A DNA stretch of 64,000 nt. Origin: Symbiotaphrina buchneri (lineage: Eukaryota > Ascomycota > Symbiotaphrinales > Symbiotaphrinaceae). Shown here one piece after another: positions 1-11,324 of the stretch. The position numbers and the translations under genes are program-made. Within the stretch, counting starts at the first letter, position 1, and every line of letters begins with the position of its first letter. The notes under the pieces are model-generated. The model did no database searches. It was not told where the DNA came from and worked only from the letters and a program-made list of their open reading frames with translations. The stretch covers positions 62,001-126,000 of the forward strand of contig BCIG01000005.1 in the NCBI GenBank assembly GCA_001599915.1. Reading direction: 5' to 3'.

Positions 1-310
1 ACCATTCTTGGTTGGTGTCGCCAGCAGCTTTGGCGTAATCCTGGCATTCATCAGCTGGGTCCTTTGTGCATTGAGCCTTTTCAGTTCATACAATGTTCTC
101 TAACCAGATCTGGATGAAACGGTTGAAGGCAACACCCTCAACATTGGATACTGGCGACAGCGCGGTAGCAGTGGCGGCAGAAGCCTCAATGGCGGTCACG
201 CTGGGCTCCACCGTCGACTCTGGGGGAGCGCTGGTCGCAAAGGTCAACGTGCTGCTCTGAGCACGCGCGGCAATGGCGCCAGCAATGGCGAGGAAAGCAG
301 AGGTCTTCAT
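1..310 (-). CDS. Phosphoesterase-family acid phosphatase, 5' part (cut by window start)
   Basis: The ATG at 310 opens a signal peptide (MKTSAFLAIAGAIAARAQ), followed by a Ser/Thr/Ala-rich stretch and then the conserved start of the fungal PHOa-type acid phosphatase domain (GVAFNRFIQIWLEN). An intron at 91-41 (GTATGA...CTGAT...CCAG, 51 bp) joins exon 1 (310-92) to exon 2, which begins at 40 with DYAKAAGD and continues past the window edge. The join restores the family pattern WLEN-x-DYxxAAGD. The family (PF04185) contains secreted non-specific phosphomonoesterases that release phosphate outside the cell. The gene is divergent from the multicopper oxidase gene; two CACGTGGG sites lie upstream and suggest phosphate-starvation control. 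Only about 85 codons are visible, so catalytic residues cannot be judged. Confidence 0.8.
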
Positions 311-1632
311 TGGTATTTGCCTAGGAAGGACTCCAAGCGATGATGATCAGCAAAGAATGATGAAGATAAAAGAGAGTGAGGGATGCGTCAATCAGTCGAC
401 GATCCAAGGTTAGGCTGGTCTGTTCAAGGGTAGGACAGTGGCAGGGAACCCTGCCTCTGCAGCAGCCGCTTGCCTTCTTATACCGCGCCTGAGGTACCAA
501 AGTCATGCATCCGGCTGTTAGTCCGTATGCCGTACGAGGCTGGAAGAGAAGGCGCGACGCTGCACCTGGACTACCTTAGCCTGGGAGCTTGTGCCACAGG
601 GCCCTTGAGCGTTCTCTCAATTGATGTGCTGGTTTTAACAGATTCTCAACGCGCCGTCGCGATCGATTGAGTTGTCGCCTCTGTCCGTCTTTGCCTAGGG
701 GAACACGTGGGTTCGACAGCGGGGAAAGCAGCCAATAGGCGTTTGTGTTTATCCAATCCAGGGGTCTTTGTGATCATGATTTCCCGCGGCGAAAAGTATC
801 CGCAAGTGACAACCGAACTTAGAGAAGTCACTCGTGGTGACATATTGGTTTGCTGTCATTGGTTGGTCGTGTAAGAAGCGGACAGCACGTGGGGTCAAAG
901 ACGACATTTGAGCCGTTGGAGCAATCACGACGTCAAGCGAGGCAGGCAGGCCAACATGCGCACCTTCCCCTTTCAACACCAAGTGGCGGGAAGCGTCTGA
1001 CACAAGGGCACCTCAGCCCTGCTCCCCCGTCCAATGAGTTCCATGGTAGCCAGCAAACCTCTTTTGTGCGCCGGGTATGCCGTGCCGGGACCGCGGTCTT
1101 GAAGTTATCCAACAGCAGAGTTTGAACCAACGTGTGGCTCCAAGTAAGCTTTCTCTGGCTCGTCCCGTCTTGTCTGAGACTTGTCGATGCTAAGATTTTA
1201 CTAGGCATGGCTAGGCGTGCCATCCTTCAAGTGTTCTGGAAAGCTGTGAATTTGACTGCACTGTGCATGCCGTCAGGGGCGGTAACCAGAGTTCGAGGCC
1301 GGGTTTCTGAAAACCCGAGGATTACATTTCGAACGTCTCTGAGTGGCTGGATGTGCTGATTTGCCACCCTCCTATCGGAGGCGCAGGGCGCATGGCAGCA
1401 AGATAGGCCAGAAGGCATGCAGACTTTCTGATGGGCCAGAACCAGTGAATGGGTACATTTGATTCATGCAGGCACACAATGATACGGAGACTACAGGTCC
1501 ATCTACGGTTGCACCTGGTCTGCGACATCTGTCCAGGGTCTGCAGAAAAGTATCTCCTGTCAATCGAAGGGCTTCCAAGTGAGATTGCATGCCATCACCC
1601 CTTCTGAAGAACCTGCGCGGCATGCATGAAGT
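311..1632. other. Divergent intergenic region
   Basis: Shared upstream DNA of the acid phosphatase (minus) and multicopper oxidase (plus) genes. Apart from the two CACGTGGG sites it holds a perfect hairpin at 1300-1317 (7 bp stem CGGGTTT/AAACCCG, 4 nt loop). I see no convincing coding sequence. Confidence 0.6.
704..891. promoter_or_regulatory. Two CACGTGGG motifs upstream of the acid phosphatase
   Basis: CACGTG cores lie at 704-709 and 886-891, both followed by GG and in the same orientation (ACACGTGGG and GCACGTGGG). This is the core bound by Pho4/NUC-1-type bHLH regulators of phosphate starvation. They sit about 400 and 580 bp from the acid phosphatase start codon. Binding and assignment to this gene, rather than to the multicopper oxidase gene on the other side, are inferred. 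Confidence 0.5.
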
Positions 1633-3917
1633 ATGTCAAATCAACAGGGCAAGCAAGTCTCGTCTGATGGGTCTCCGCCTCCGGAAAAGGGAAGAAAATG
1701 GGGAAAGAAGCTACTACTGGCTCTAGCAGCACTTATCTTCTTCATCGTGCTTGCGCTAGGGCTTGGACTAGGTCTTGGCCTGGGGTTGAAGCATCACCAT
1801 AACTCACCGAGCAGCGCAAATGCACGAACAAGCCCGTCATCCTCGTCGCAGCCTGCAGCACCTGCTTCAACTGCTACAGCGAGCGCTGGGCGTAATTCTA
1901 CCACGGCCGACTCATGGCGAAGAAACGTACTGGATTATCAGTTAGATATGGATACATGGAACATTAGCGCGCCACCAACGACGAGGGTCTATAACTTCAC
2001 CTTAAGCGTGATACAAGGTCAGTGGAATGCTATGACCAGCTGTGGGCTATTTTGCTGACAGTATAATAGCTGCTCCCGATGGTGAGAAGATTCCTGATAA
2101 CAACTCTCAGGACCTCCGCTTATAGCTCTAGGCGTGGTTCGAGACATCTTAGCAATCAACGGACAGTTCCCTGGCCCGTTGATTCGGATGAACAGAGGCG
2201 ACAGGTTGCTTGTGAATGTAACAAACTCGATGCCAAACAGTACAACTTTGCATTGGTAAAACCACTACCCTTGCTGCTGTGAAAGTTGGCACTGACTGTA
2301 ATCAAGGCATGGCATGTTCAAAATGGCACCAACTGGATGGATGGTACAACTGGTGTCACCCAATGTCCGATTCCACCAGGACAAAGCTTTTTATACAACT
2401 TCACTGTAGAGAACCAGTATGGCACGTATTGGTATCACTCTCATTTCTCAACCCGTGAGTCATCTTTCACTGTTGAAAGAAGCTCGAGTTGACGGTGTTC
2501 AATAGAGTATACCGACGGCCTCGTTGGACCATTGATCGTGCACGCTCCTGAAGAAGCAGAGGCGCGCAAGAATTATGATTATGATCAAGTGGTGTTAGTC
2601 CAGGACTGGTATCACGACTTTACGCAAGCATTGTTGCCAGCTTATTTAGCTTCGGGAAATGAGAACAACGAGCCCGTGCCTGATAACTCTCTTTTCCAAG
2701 GGACCAACTAGTGAGTGGAGTGACCTCAACCGCCTCCAGGCATACTTTACTGATAGAACCAGCTTCGATTGTTCTTCGTATGATGCTGATAGCGGCTACA
2801 CATGTCAAGACAACTCGACGAGGGCAATTATTTCTGTGGAACAGGGAAAGAGATATCGCCTGCGCTTGATTAACACAGGGGCATTTGCTGAGTTTGAGTT
2901 CTCTGTCGACAACCATACCCTTTCAGTGGTCGAAGGTAAGCTCCCAATATCATTCTGAGAGTCTGAAACGACATTACTGACAAATGCACAGCTGACGCTA
3001 CCCTTGTCGAACCAGTCCCTGTGCATCGAGTCCAGATCGCCGTTGCCCAACGATACTCTATAATCCTAACCGCTAATCAGACCGCGACCAACTACAACAT
3101 CCGCTACCAGATGGTGACATACTGCTTTGCCACCGACAACTCTGTGCTCGACCCCATGGGTCTCGCCATCCTGTCCTACACCAACACCACCGATACCCCT
3201 TCAGACTCCTCCATCGACTGGTCTGACGCCCTCGACGTCATCTGTCAGGACCTCAACGCCACGCAACTCACGCCCACCGTCCAACAAACACCTCCCACAG
3301 CGGATGTCTTCTTCCTCCTGGCCGTCTCCTTCCAAATCGGCGCCTACGCGCTCGACCGTGCCTACTTCAACAGTACGACATGGGTCGCACCCACCATCCC
3401 AACTCTGAACCAAGCCATGACCGGACTCGCCTCCCCCAACCTCTCCTTCAGCACGCCCAACAGCACCGCGAGCTCCATCTCCGCCTTCGGGCCCAACCAA
3501 CTCGTGCTCGAGATCCCCACGCTGCAAACCGTCGACGTGTTGATCAACAACTTCGACGACGGCGCGCACCCCTTCCACCTGCACGGACACGTCTTCTGGA
3601 TCCTGGCCACGTCGTCCGACGGCTACTTCGACTACGCCACCTACGGCGATTACAACTCCAGCGCCCCGGCAAATCCGAACCCGATCCGCAGGGATACTTT
3701 GACGGTCGATGCGTATGGCTGGGCGCTGATTCGCTTTGTCAGCGATAATCCGGGCCTGTGGGCGTTTCATTGCCATATTAGCTGGCATCTCCAGGCGGGG
3801 CTATTGATGCAGTTTTTGGCATTGCCCGAGGTTGTAGGCGGGTGGAGTCTGCCCGCGGATGTTCAGGGGCTGTGTAGAGATGCGGAGGCGGGAGAGGGGA
3901 ATACGGGTGGTGGGTAG
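1633..3917 (+). pseudogene. Multicopper oxidase (laccase/ferroxidase-like), one frame break
   Basis: Seven exons are recognisable: 1633-2017, 2070-2081, 2132-2255, 2307-2454, 2506-2710, 2763-2935 and 2992-3917, separated by introns of 50-56 bp. The product is a membrane-anchored multicopper oxidase of about 657 residues: a short cytosolic tail, a signal-anchor with an unusual (GL)n run, a Ser/Thr linker, then three cupredoxin domains. Copper motifs visible are LHWHG across intron 3, [18 protein letters not shown] and HCHISWHLQAGL, with Leu at the axial type-1 position. Exon 4 reads HGMF and then shifts frame before QNGTNW; one base seems to be missing near 2319, and the exon total is one short of a multiple of three. 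All other splice junctions keep frame, so the decay is recent or the base was lost in assembly. An exact substrate class cannot be assigned. Confidence 0.75.
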
Positions 3918-4693
3918 GGGTGGATGGTCCGCTTGCCTGGCCACCCAATTCGTAGTCTCATCCATGCTGAAGAAGCAAGGTCCAGCTCAGTTTAGCAGAA
4001 CCCCAGGAAAATAATATACAAGATGTTTAGTCAACAGATGGCGGAGACGCACCGTAGGTGGCCTGGCGCGCCCCACTGTCCTGTAAGCCCTAGGTATAGG
4101 GATTGGATAGGACTGGCCCGTTTTTATTTAGGCTGATCTTAGCCTGAAAACACGCTACTTACTGATAAGCGGGGGACAATCAACGTCCGATACCAGTTCC
4201 TACGGTCCTACCGTATGTTTCCACGGTCCGGCTTTTGAGCTGTGAGTAGGTTTCTGGGCGTGTTGCTGTGAATTCTACAAATAATATTCACGGCTTGCAT
4301 TGTATGAATCTGCATTCCTGCTCTTGTGAGCTGGTGGACAAGGCAAGCTGACGTCGCATCACCGGAGCGGAATCGCGCTTATCCTTGGCTCACTTTTTGC
4401 CTTCCCTCTGGACGCCTGACCGTTCAATCACTCGGTCGCACCTGTTATTGGGTCGTATGGAAAAGGGTCATCGCATCTGAGAATTTTGAACAATACGTCT
4501 AAAGCGGTATAATCTGTCGTTCAGAAGCTACCAGTCTCAGCTGGAGCGCCGATATTCCATAAATCAAATTGGGGGCCGTCGGCCAGCCAAACACAGTCAG
4601 ATCCTCCCCGCCTGTGCTCATCCTACACTTAACAATCCACTTCACATCCTTCGCAACAGTACCCGCCGCTCAACCGCTCCCCGCTCAATCAGC
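3918..4693. other. Intergenic region upstream of the GNAT gene
   Basis: No coding sequence seen. It holds a TGATAAG site at 4163-4169 and its complement CTTATC at 4378-4383, both matching the fungal GATA-factor core, and a TGACGTC element at 4349-4355. Functional relevance is untested. Confidence 0.45.
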
Positions 4694-5491
4694 ATGTCTA
4701 CCCCCATCCAAGGCAAGGTCAGGCACAAACCCGACCTGCACCTCCGCATGGCCACTTTGGCCGACATGCCAGCCATCACACACGTCTGGTACGCGGCCTT
4801 CAACGACGCCTTCCTGCAGCGCATCTTCCCAGACACGGCTGCGGGGCGCGACTGGTGGACGCAGACCAACGCGCATGACCTGCTGCATAAACCCACCGCG
4901 CGATATCTCGTTGTTAGGGACCGCGCTGCCCCTGATAAGGACGTCCCGTGGCGTACGCTAAGTGGGCAGTGCCCACGCCTGATGGCGGCACGGAGAATTT
5001 CGTCAATAATCGTTTTCCGGCACAGTGGGCGGAGGGAAGCGATGATGAGACGCGGAAGATGTTTTTCGGGCATATGGCGCGCGAGAGGACGAAGTACATG
5101 GCCGGCCGGCCACATATGTGTGAGTCTATACCTCCCTTGCAACCTCGACCCTCACGATTAGCCGCTCCACATCCCACACAGCTACCCCTCAATCTGAAAG
5201 ACTGAAACTCGTGATTAACGCTCTCTCCCTCTCTGCCTCCTAGATCTAGACATGATCGCCGTGCTCCCCGAGTATCAAGGCCTGGGCGCGGGAAAGCTCA
5301 TGATGCAGTGGGGCCTGGATATCGCGGACAAAGAGGATCTAGAGACGTTCCTCGATGCGGCGGCTGCCGGCGAGCCGATGTATCGCCGCTTTGGATTTGA
5401 GGGTAAAGAGCCCTTCAGAGTCCCCGGTGAGTCGTTCTCCGTCACGTCGTATATTAGACAGCCGGGGGCGAAGCCGAAGTCGACGTCGTGA
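4694..5491 (+). pseudogene. GNAT-family N-acetyltransferase, one frame break
   Basis: The ATG at 4694 (MSTPIQGKVRHKPDLHLRMA) opens a fungal GNAT protein of about 224 residues. Exon 1 is 4694-5119, the intron 5120-5243 (GTGAGT...CCTAG, 124 bp) and exon 2 5244-5491. The acetyl-CoA-binding motif A is in exon 2 (LDMIAVLPEYQGLGAGKLM), followed by the C-terminal pattern EPMYRRFGFE. Within exon 1 the frame moves at 4943-4950: DKDV is followed, in another frame, by VAYAKWAVPTPDGG, as expected for this family. The run of three C at 4945-4947 would have to be four for an open frame, and exon length is one short of a multiple of three. Substrate unknown. Either a young pseudogene or a homopolymer error. 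Confidence 0.7.
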
Positions 5492-6429
5492 GTTTAAAGT
5501 GGATGGGGAAGAGGGAATGGGGTTATGGGAGGTAGAAGTGTAGGGTTGATCATTATGGTGTGTTACTTTTTGAGAGATGAAGTATTTGTTGGGCAAGATA
5601 CTGTAGAGCATGAGTTTCCAAAAGAGGAAAAGGGATCAGAATCAAAATCTAAAAGAGAATATCATTCAAGTTAAACTTGCCTAAATCAAGCGAAAAGTTA
5701 GAGCCGCGACCTCGTGAGTCACGAGGCCTAGACACCCTATGAATTGGATTTGCTATGCTTTTAACAAAGGACAACTCCAGTAGAACGTAGATGGGAACAG
5801 GTCTCAGACCGGTACAGGACCGATGTGAGACATGGTCTAAACCAAGGCACTCCATAAACTTCTGGAACCTAGAACAAAACCGTTCCACGACCAATATGTA
5901 GCCAGGACAGGACACGTTCTAAAGCTCGGGCTTGTTACTTTCTTCATCTCCATCAGAATGAGGAGGAGGGGGCAACTCACAGGAGGTGACTGTCAGTATT
6001 TCCTCGTCCGCTGGTGCCTTATTACCTCCCTTGGGTTCTAGATCAAATAATCTCAGGTATTGAGAGAACTTCTTCGCAACGACGGTAGAGCACTTGAGGC
6101 GACGATCGATACAACTTCAGCAAGATCTGCCTTTGCCACACTCGGTCTTGATCCGATTATAATCATACGACCGGTCCAGTACCGGTTAAAGCCTGAACCA
6201 TACTAATTTGGACTCACCTTCACAGATTTCCCAATACGCCAGACCGGTGGCTTCAACCCAGGAGCAGTCTCATGGCTACGAGGCTGAGTCACTTCTTCCT
6301 TCTCATACTTCGGTTGCCCTGGCTTTGCATTTGCCTTTGTACTTCGTTTTCTTTGACGAACTCTTGGACGGGTTCTATACCGGTTAGAAACTGCTATAGG
6401 TAGATATAGACTGGGTTTAATACTTACAT
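5492..6429. other. Gene-free decayed stretch
   Basis: After the GNAT stop I see no recognisable gene. There is a perfect 8 bp palindrome with one spacer base at 5710-5726 (CCTCGTGA-G-TCACGAGG) and a concentration of ACCGGT palindromes (5809, 6169, 6181, 6243, 6379, with one more at 7779). The minus strand at 6203-6429 is open and may be a continuation of the reading frame just to its right. Confidence 0.4.
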
Positions 6430-6823
6430 TGAGTTCATTAGCCTTTCTCTTTGGAATTATTATTGCAGTAGACTGTATCGTCGTCGAATGCTGCAAGAGC
6501 TCCGGGGCATGCCTGGTCATCTTTCTTATATTCCCATTCGTGTCAAAGTCGATAGCATACGCGGACGATCTGATATTGTCAAATTCGGCAGATACGGTCA
6601 CTATGGCCCTTGACCTGTCGTCAAGCTTCACGAATCGTGGGAATTTCGTCTTTGGCACCCAGTGTGATAGGAAGAACAGCGGCCACTGCTCCTGTGGTTT
6701 GGTTCCGTCTTGAGGCGTCTCATCCCATGCCGATCGGGTTTTATCTTCGAGTAGAGCGCAGTCTAGTTCGCTTGCTGGAAACCCTTCTACCGAGTTGGTT
6801 GTTTTTTGATGTGTTCCGTAGGT
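6430..6823 (-). CDS. Unrecognised open exon
   Basis: On the minus strand a frame stays open from 6823 to 6430 and has a protein-like composition (for example WPLFFLSHWVPKTKFPRF and AYAIDFDTNGNIRKM). It begins right after a potential 3' splice site (GTTAG) and ends at a good 5' splice site (AAT|GTAAGT at 6429), so it looks like an internal exon. No start codon or downstream exon can be fixed, and I do not recognise the family. It may be the remnant of a lost gene. Confidence 0.3.
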
Positions 6824-8486
6824 CTAACGGAATGAGGAGTCGTCTTCATAGTAGGCATATCCCGATGATGGATCGTCGAAGTATCCGACGAAGCCGAAAT
6901 ATCCAGAGCGACAGTGCCAAATCCGAAAGGCATTCGTAGGGAAGGCGTGAGGTTGACGTACTTTGAACACGATATCCTCCGCCAGTCGAAGACGGTCCTG
7001 TAAGAGGCTGATGGTCACGGCGTGTTGTTGCAGAGGGACGGTTGGTGGCTGACGACCGGCCGCGAGGATGCGGCAGTAATGAATCATATAAAAACCATAG
7101 TCGTTAGACCTGGCTACATGTTGTTCTTTCATGATTGGGAACCTCCAAGTTCACCTGACTGGTAAGGCCAAGCACACCGTGTGATGGTTTGGAGCGAATG
7201 GTGTTTGATGACTTGATGCAGCATGGCAGACCTAGTACGGTCATTGTCAGAAGACATTGAATCGTACCCGGCAGCAATCCCCGCCATGATTCGAGGTCTA
7301 AATACCGTCCAATGGTATGCATAACAGATGGGAAGGATTAGTCTTGTCACGCCGAAGGGTACATCCCAAGGTACAGTAGCATCGGAGGAAGAGGGTAGCG
7401 GCAGTTGCATCTGTGAGGGATGAAGTGTCCAGGTCTGTGCCGGCTAAGGCAAATCTCTCAGCACCGCCATTAGGTGGAATCTTCCAGCATCTTGTTGCGA
7501 TGGAAGCCGGCAATGAGACGTTCAGATTAACTGCCGGGGTTGGTGTCTGTGTCGGTAAGATCACATAGGAAGCGTTCCCCGAAGACTATGAGGCGTAAAG
7601 ATTCCTCATTTCCATGCACCGAACATCCAAAAAAGGATATTCAGGTGCCTTTATCAATATACAACATAAGTTCAAGCCACAAAATCCACGGTAAATCGAT
7701 GGGGATGGGGATCATTTTTTGGCGCCGTAGCAATGTCCGACACCCCTGTGACGATTTCCTTGCTAACAACCACCGAATCGACCGGTTGTTCAAGCTCTAT
7801 CTAAGGATCAACTTGATCCGAGGATTCCACGGTGACTTCCATGATCTCATCATCATCGGACTCGTCAACCTTCAAACCATTCGCTTCAAGAACCGAAACC
7901 AGCTTCTCTACCCTTTTCTCCAGAACCTTCAATCGTCTTTCTATTTCCGACCCTAGGGATGCCAGACTTTATTCGACCGAATCAGGATCTCTTACCTTCT
8001 TGTTTTCTGTAGCGAGAATACTGATTCCCCCACATACAAATCGCACAATCCCCTGCGCGAACCGCGGCAATCGAGACACATTTTGGGAACGCCGGTATGT
8101 GGATATATCCAGAGCTGGACATCCTGAAGCCGTGTGGATTACGCATCGCCCCCACAGTCACAATTCACCTAGTTCCGGCTGCACTTGTCGCACTCCCTGG
8201 CCTTTGAAGTGCCCGACTATGGGCTACAAAGCCTTATAGTAGGTACGTCGCATCGCTCTGATTTGCTCCGGTTTGGGCCCACGAGCCCGACGAAGTCGGA
8301 CGACCCGCACCGGAGCATCTAGAATGTCGTGCTCGGTGGGAGGAATGAATGGTGCTAGCTAGAATCATCCTTACGGATTAGTCTATAAGTTATGTTTCTC
8401 TTTCAATAGGATGTGCCTCTTGATGAACGACATTGAGGGTCATTGCATCAGCAGAGGAAAGGCGCTCCGCAGCAGCAAGTGCTATA
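6824..8486. other. Decayed stretch without a recognisable gene
   Basis: Only short open frames on both strands. Minus-strand pieces at 7129-7410 and 7298-7564 have protein-like composition but overlap in different frames and match nothing I know. One ACCGGT site lies at 7779-7784. Confidence 0.35.
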
Positions 8487-8720
8487 TCAAAATGAATACA
8501 GCAGAGCTTTCGACATTCCCTGACTGGATCTGATGTGTGGTTCCTGGAGCTGGTGCAGGAATGCTTGTTGGACTTGCTGGAGCTTTCCACGATGCGCCGC
8601 CTTTTCGAGAATCCAGTTCTCCTCCAAGTTTTTAATGAAGGTGGCCTGCCAAAACGCGCATCCTTCTTGGTTCTCAGAGAAATTATATCGGTCTCTCTTC
8701 TTCTCTATGATGAGGTCCAA
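8487..8720 (-). pseudogene. DUF7770-like C-terminal fragment
   Basis: A 77-residue minus-strand frame reads RYNFSENQEGCAFWQATFIKN and ends KALLYSF. The pattern RYxFxxxxxGCxFWxxxxIxxLE is characteristic of the end of short fungal proteins placed in DUF7770, whose function is unknown. The first half of such a protein is not visible upstream on this strand, so this is probably a truncated relic. Identification is by remembered pattern only. Confidence 0.4.
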
Positions 8721-9620
8721 GATTCTTGCGAGACCGTGACCTTGCTTTTGTTTTAGCCTTTAACGGCAAGCTTGACTGTCTTCCGTGCAGCTTCCGATTT
8801 GGTCGGCAATTTCGATTGGACTGGTAATATGCCGTCCATACCCTTATAGTCGTCCTCCGCCCGCAGTTGTAGCAACGAGACCCAGTGGGGTCCTCCCCTC
8901 CTGGTCGGCGTGTTTAACTTGTTTGGAACGCGACGCAGTGTACTGATCACGGTGATTTGTAAGATTTCTGTTGATGTCAAGTTCGACATCCTACGCCACC
9001 AGCAAATCGTCTTGCACTGAATAACTGAGCTAATGAGTTAGAGCTTTAGCCTGGCATGGCAAGCTAATTTCCCCGGTAGATGTGGCGCGGGAAGCTCTTT
9101 TTGCAGATTGTACGAAAAGAAGAGGTAGTCAAAGTCTCCTTTTTCCTCCGCTGATGGGCTGGTCGGTCAGCAATGCTGCAAAGCCGCTCCTGTCGCGGTC
9201 GGAACCTTGAGTGCCCGCAGCTGCTTGTGTGCAAGAGAATTGGGAAGAAGTCCTGGTGTGGTGTGTATGCTCAGCCGTAGCCGTTTGAACGGTTAGGATG
9301 GGCTGTAAACACTGCCAGCATGGGCATCATCACTGGTAAACCAGTTGCCATATATGCAAAATTTGCTGCCTATTTTGGCCGGTAGATGTTCGGCGAAATC
9401 TTCGTCGACTATGGCCCATCGTACGATATCGTTTTTGAATTATAGATTCAAGGACGTCGATATGAAGAGAATATAGAAGCGCGGACCGTGGTGTGTTCGG
9501 TAGAGGAATCAACGGGACACGATGGACGGTCGTATCCCGTGGACGAACGGTCGAGGAGGACTCAGGTTCCGGGCTACAGTGCTCGCAGAGTTCAGCACCG
9601 AGGGAATGACAGTGGGCATT
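8721..9620. other. No recognisable gene
   Basis: A minus-strand frame at 8753-8989 (LPTKSEAARKTVKLAVKG at its end) is open but unrecognised. The rest holds only short frames. Confidence 0.35.
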
Positions 9621-9960
9621 TTACCCATCCATGGCCCTGGAAATGGGCACACGTAAACAGCCATCGGTAACATTTGACTGAGAGGTCGGGCTAATATGGA
9701 AATATCCCGGGAGGGTTAACGGTGCCATCAACTTAAACCCGCATTCCCACATTGTGCTTCGGGAAGCAAAATTTGCTTGGACTCCACCTGCATGGGCTGA
9801 GGTCTCGAGGTTTTGCAGAAGTCGGCCGACCCAGAAACCTTCTTGGACTGCAAGCGTGCATTCCGTATACTCAGCTTCAGTCGACAAAATGAAATGAGTC
9901 TCCGATGAAAGACATGTTGTTGTTGGACCACACCCCATTCATTCATACCCGCTATCTGCC
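9621..9960 (-). mobile_element. Ty1/copia LTR retrotransposon fossil (RNase H part)
   Basis: A minus-strand stretch carries the hallmark of the copia RNase H domain (ILSTEAEYTECTLAVQEG followed by RLLQNLE). No LTRs, integrase, capsid or full reverse transcriptase are recognisable around it. It is a short, old and broken fragment with several breaks and looks inactive. Confidence 0.6.
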
Positions 9961-10133
9961 AGCTCTTTCCTCTTCGATAATGCATCCAAGCTTCCAACGA
10001 TGCTCACTTTGAGGGAATGGTTCCCCGCTGTCGCACTGTCTCTCCATAGTGTATCTCTTGCATCACACAAATGTAGAGACACATGCGGACAAGAAACTTC
10101 CACATTGCACGTACTCAAGCTTAAGATCTCCAT
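9961..10133 (-). other. Diverged duplicate of an F-box-like C-terminal segment
   Basis: The minus strand reads VEVSCPHVSLHL, which resembles LEVSCLHVALQL in the F-box-like pseudogene about 300 bp away. The DNA around 10070-10100 is also similar to that around 10375-10405. This suggests an old local duplication of one segment. Confidence 0.3.
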
Positions 10134-10145
10134 ATCACCTTGAGT

Positions 10146-11324
10146 TCATTCCAAAATCGCTGTGAAATTCCGTATACATGGCACCATGGGCGCGAAGCCC
10201 ACGGTGCCCCATAACACACGTTCCCAGTTCCAGCAGTACAACCATGGGGGGTGATACAGCTTAATGGACCGCACCACACCCCATCTGCTCATGCATCGAT
10301 CTCGTCCCTCTTTCTCCATCTCCAGATTATATCCACGGGGGTCCACTGCACGGCGCGTTTCCGTCAACTGCAACGCGACGTGCAAACAAGAGACTTCCAA
10401 ACCAAACGCTCCTAGCTCCATCACCTCCAGGTTATAGTCGAGATCCTCCCAAAACCATCGTGGCCAACCATATAACGGATCTGTGAACCGAACCTCCAAT
10501 CTGGTGATTATGGTTGTATTCTTGCCGATCGTTTCCTGGAAGCGGTGTAAAACCCGAACCTTACGGTGTAGGTCTTGAGGTAGAATTATGACAAACGTAT
10601 TTTCTGAGTGCAGAACATGTCTGGCGTCCTACGACAGTACTCGACACGTGCTAATAATTGCCGAGTGTCCCACGACTGTTCCAGCAGTGTGCCAGTCAAT
10701 TCCGACTCGAGAAGCCCCTTTTCTTCCATCAAGCTCTCGAAATTCTTCACTATATCTTGTACCATGCTTACGTCTTCCTCAAGCGCTATCATTATTCCAT
10801 AGTCCTTTTGCACCTTATATTCTTCCTCTTCATCGTCCATGTGTTCCTGTACAAGTGCAATGTTCGCTTGTTCGGCCATTTCCTGCGTCTGTTTGAACGT
10901 AATCTCGTCTCGGTGCTGCTCCCGAGGGATTTGCCAGCAACATCCGGGTTGAGTCCACCCAGCACCCCGGCAGGCGCAGCGCGGTCATCCTTCTGGATCT
11001 TCGGGTCTCTGAGCCAACTCTCACGCATCTTGAGATCCTTGCCACTGATTTCTGGTTCCTCTGTTTCAACAGCCTGCGCCGGAAATACGACAGGCAAATT
11101 CGCGACATAAAATTAAACGCCTCTCTGCCAGAGCAACCAGGTCGGGATGGGTGATATATGCGATAACTTGGCATTTGCCAACCAAATTCCACTCTCGTCG
11201 TTTGAACAGCGCCTCCAGTAGCATCAGTCCATATGTCCCACCGCGGTGGGTACGGCGCTGCTCCTCCGCACACCATCAGAAACCGCATAATCTGTAGGCG
11301 AATTTCTCGCGAAATGGTCGTCAA
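10146..11324 (-). pseudogene. F-box-like protein remnant
   Basis: The minus strand begins with an F-box-like start (TTISREIRLQIMRFLM near 11320, no ATG in frame) and ends with a long open segment reading STCRVL...DARHVLHSENTFVIILPQD and then RLEVRFTDPLYGWPRWFW. Fungal F-box-like proteins show the same order: an N-terminal LPxEIRxxIxxxLL motif, then LxTCRxIxxxARxVLYxENTF. The middle is spread over three frames, one of which (10586-10879) is acidic and coil-like, and a stop codon (TCG TAG) separates the CRVL and DARHV parts at about 10640. F-box proteins usually recruit substrates to SCF ubiquitin ligases. Here the gene appears degenerate, or has introns I cannot place. Confidence 0.45.

Noticed and set aside
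3201-3788. Long antisense open frame within the multicopper oxidase gene
   Set aside because: Shadow of GC-rich codon use on the other strand; composition is Arg/Gly/Val-rich and without family.
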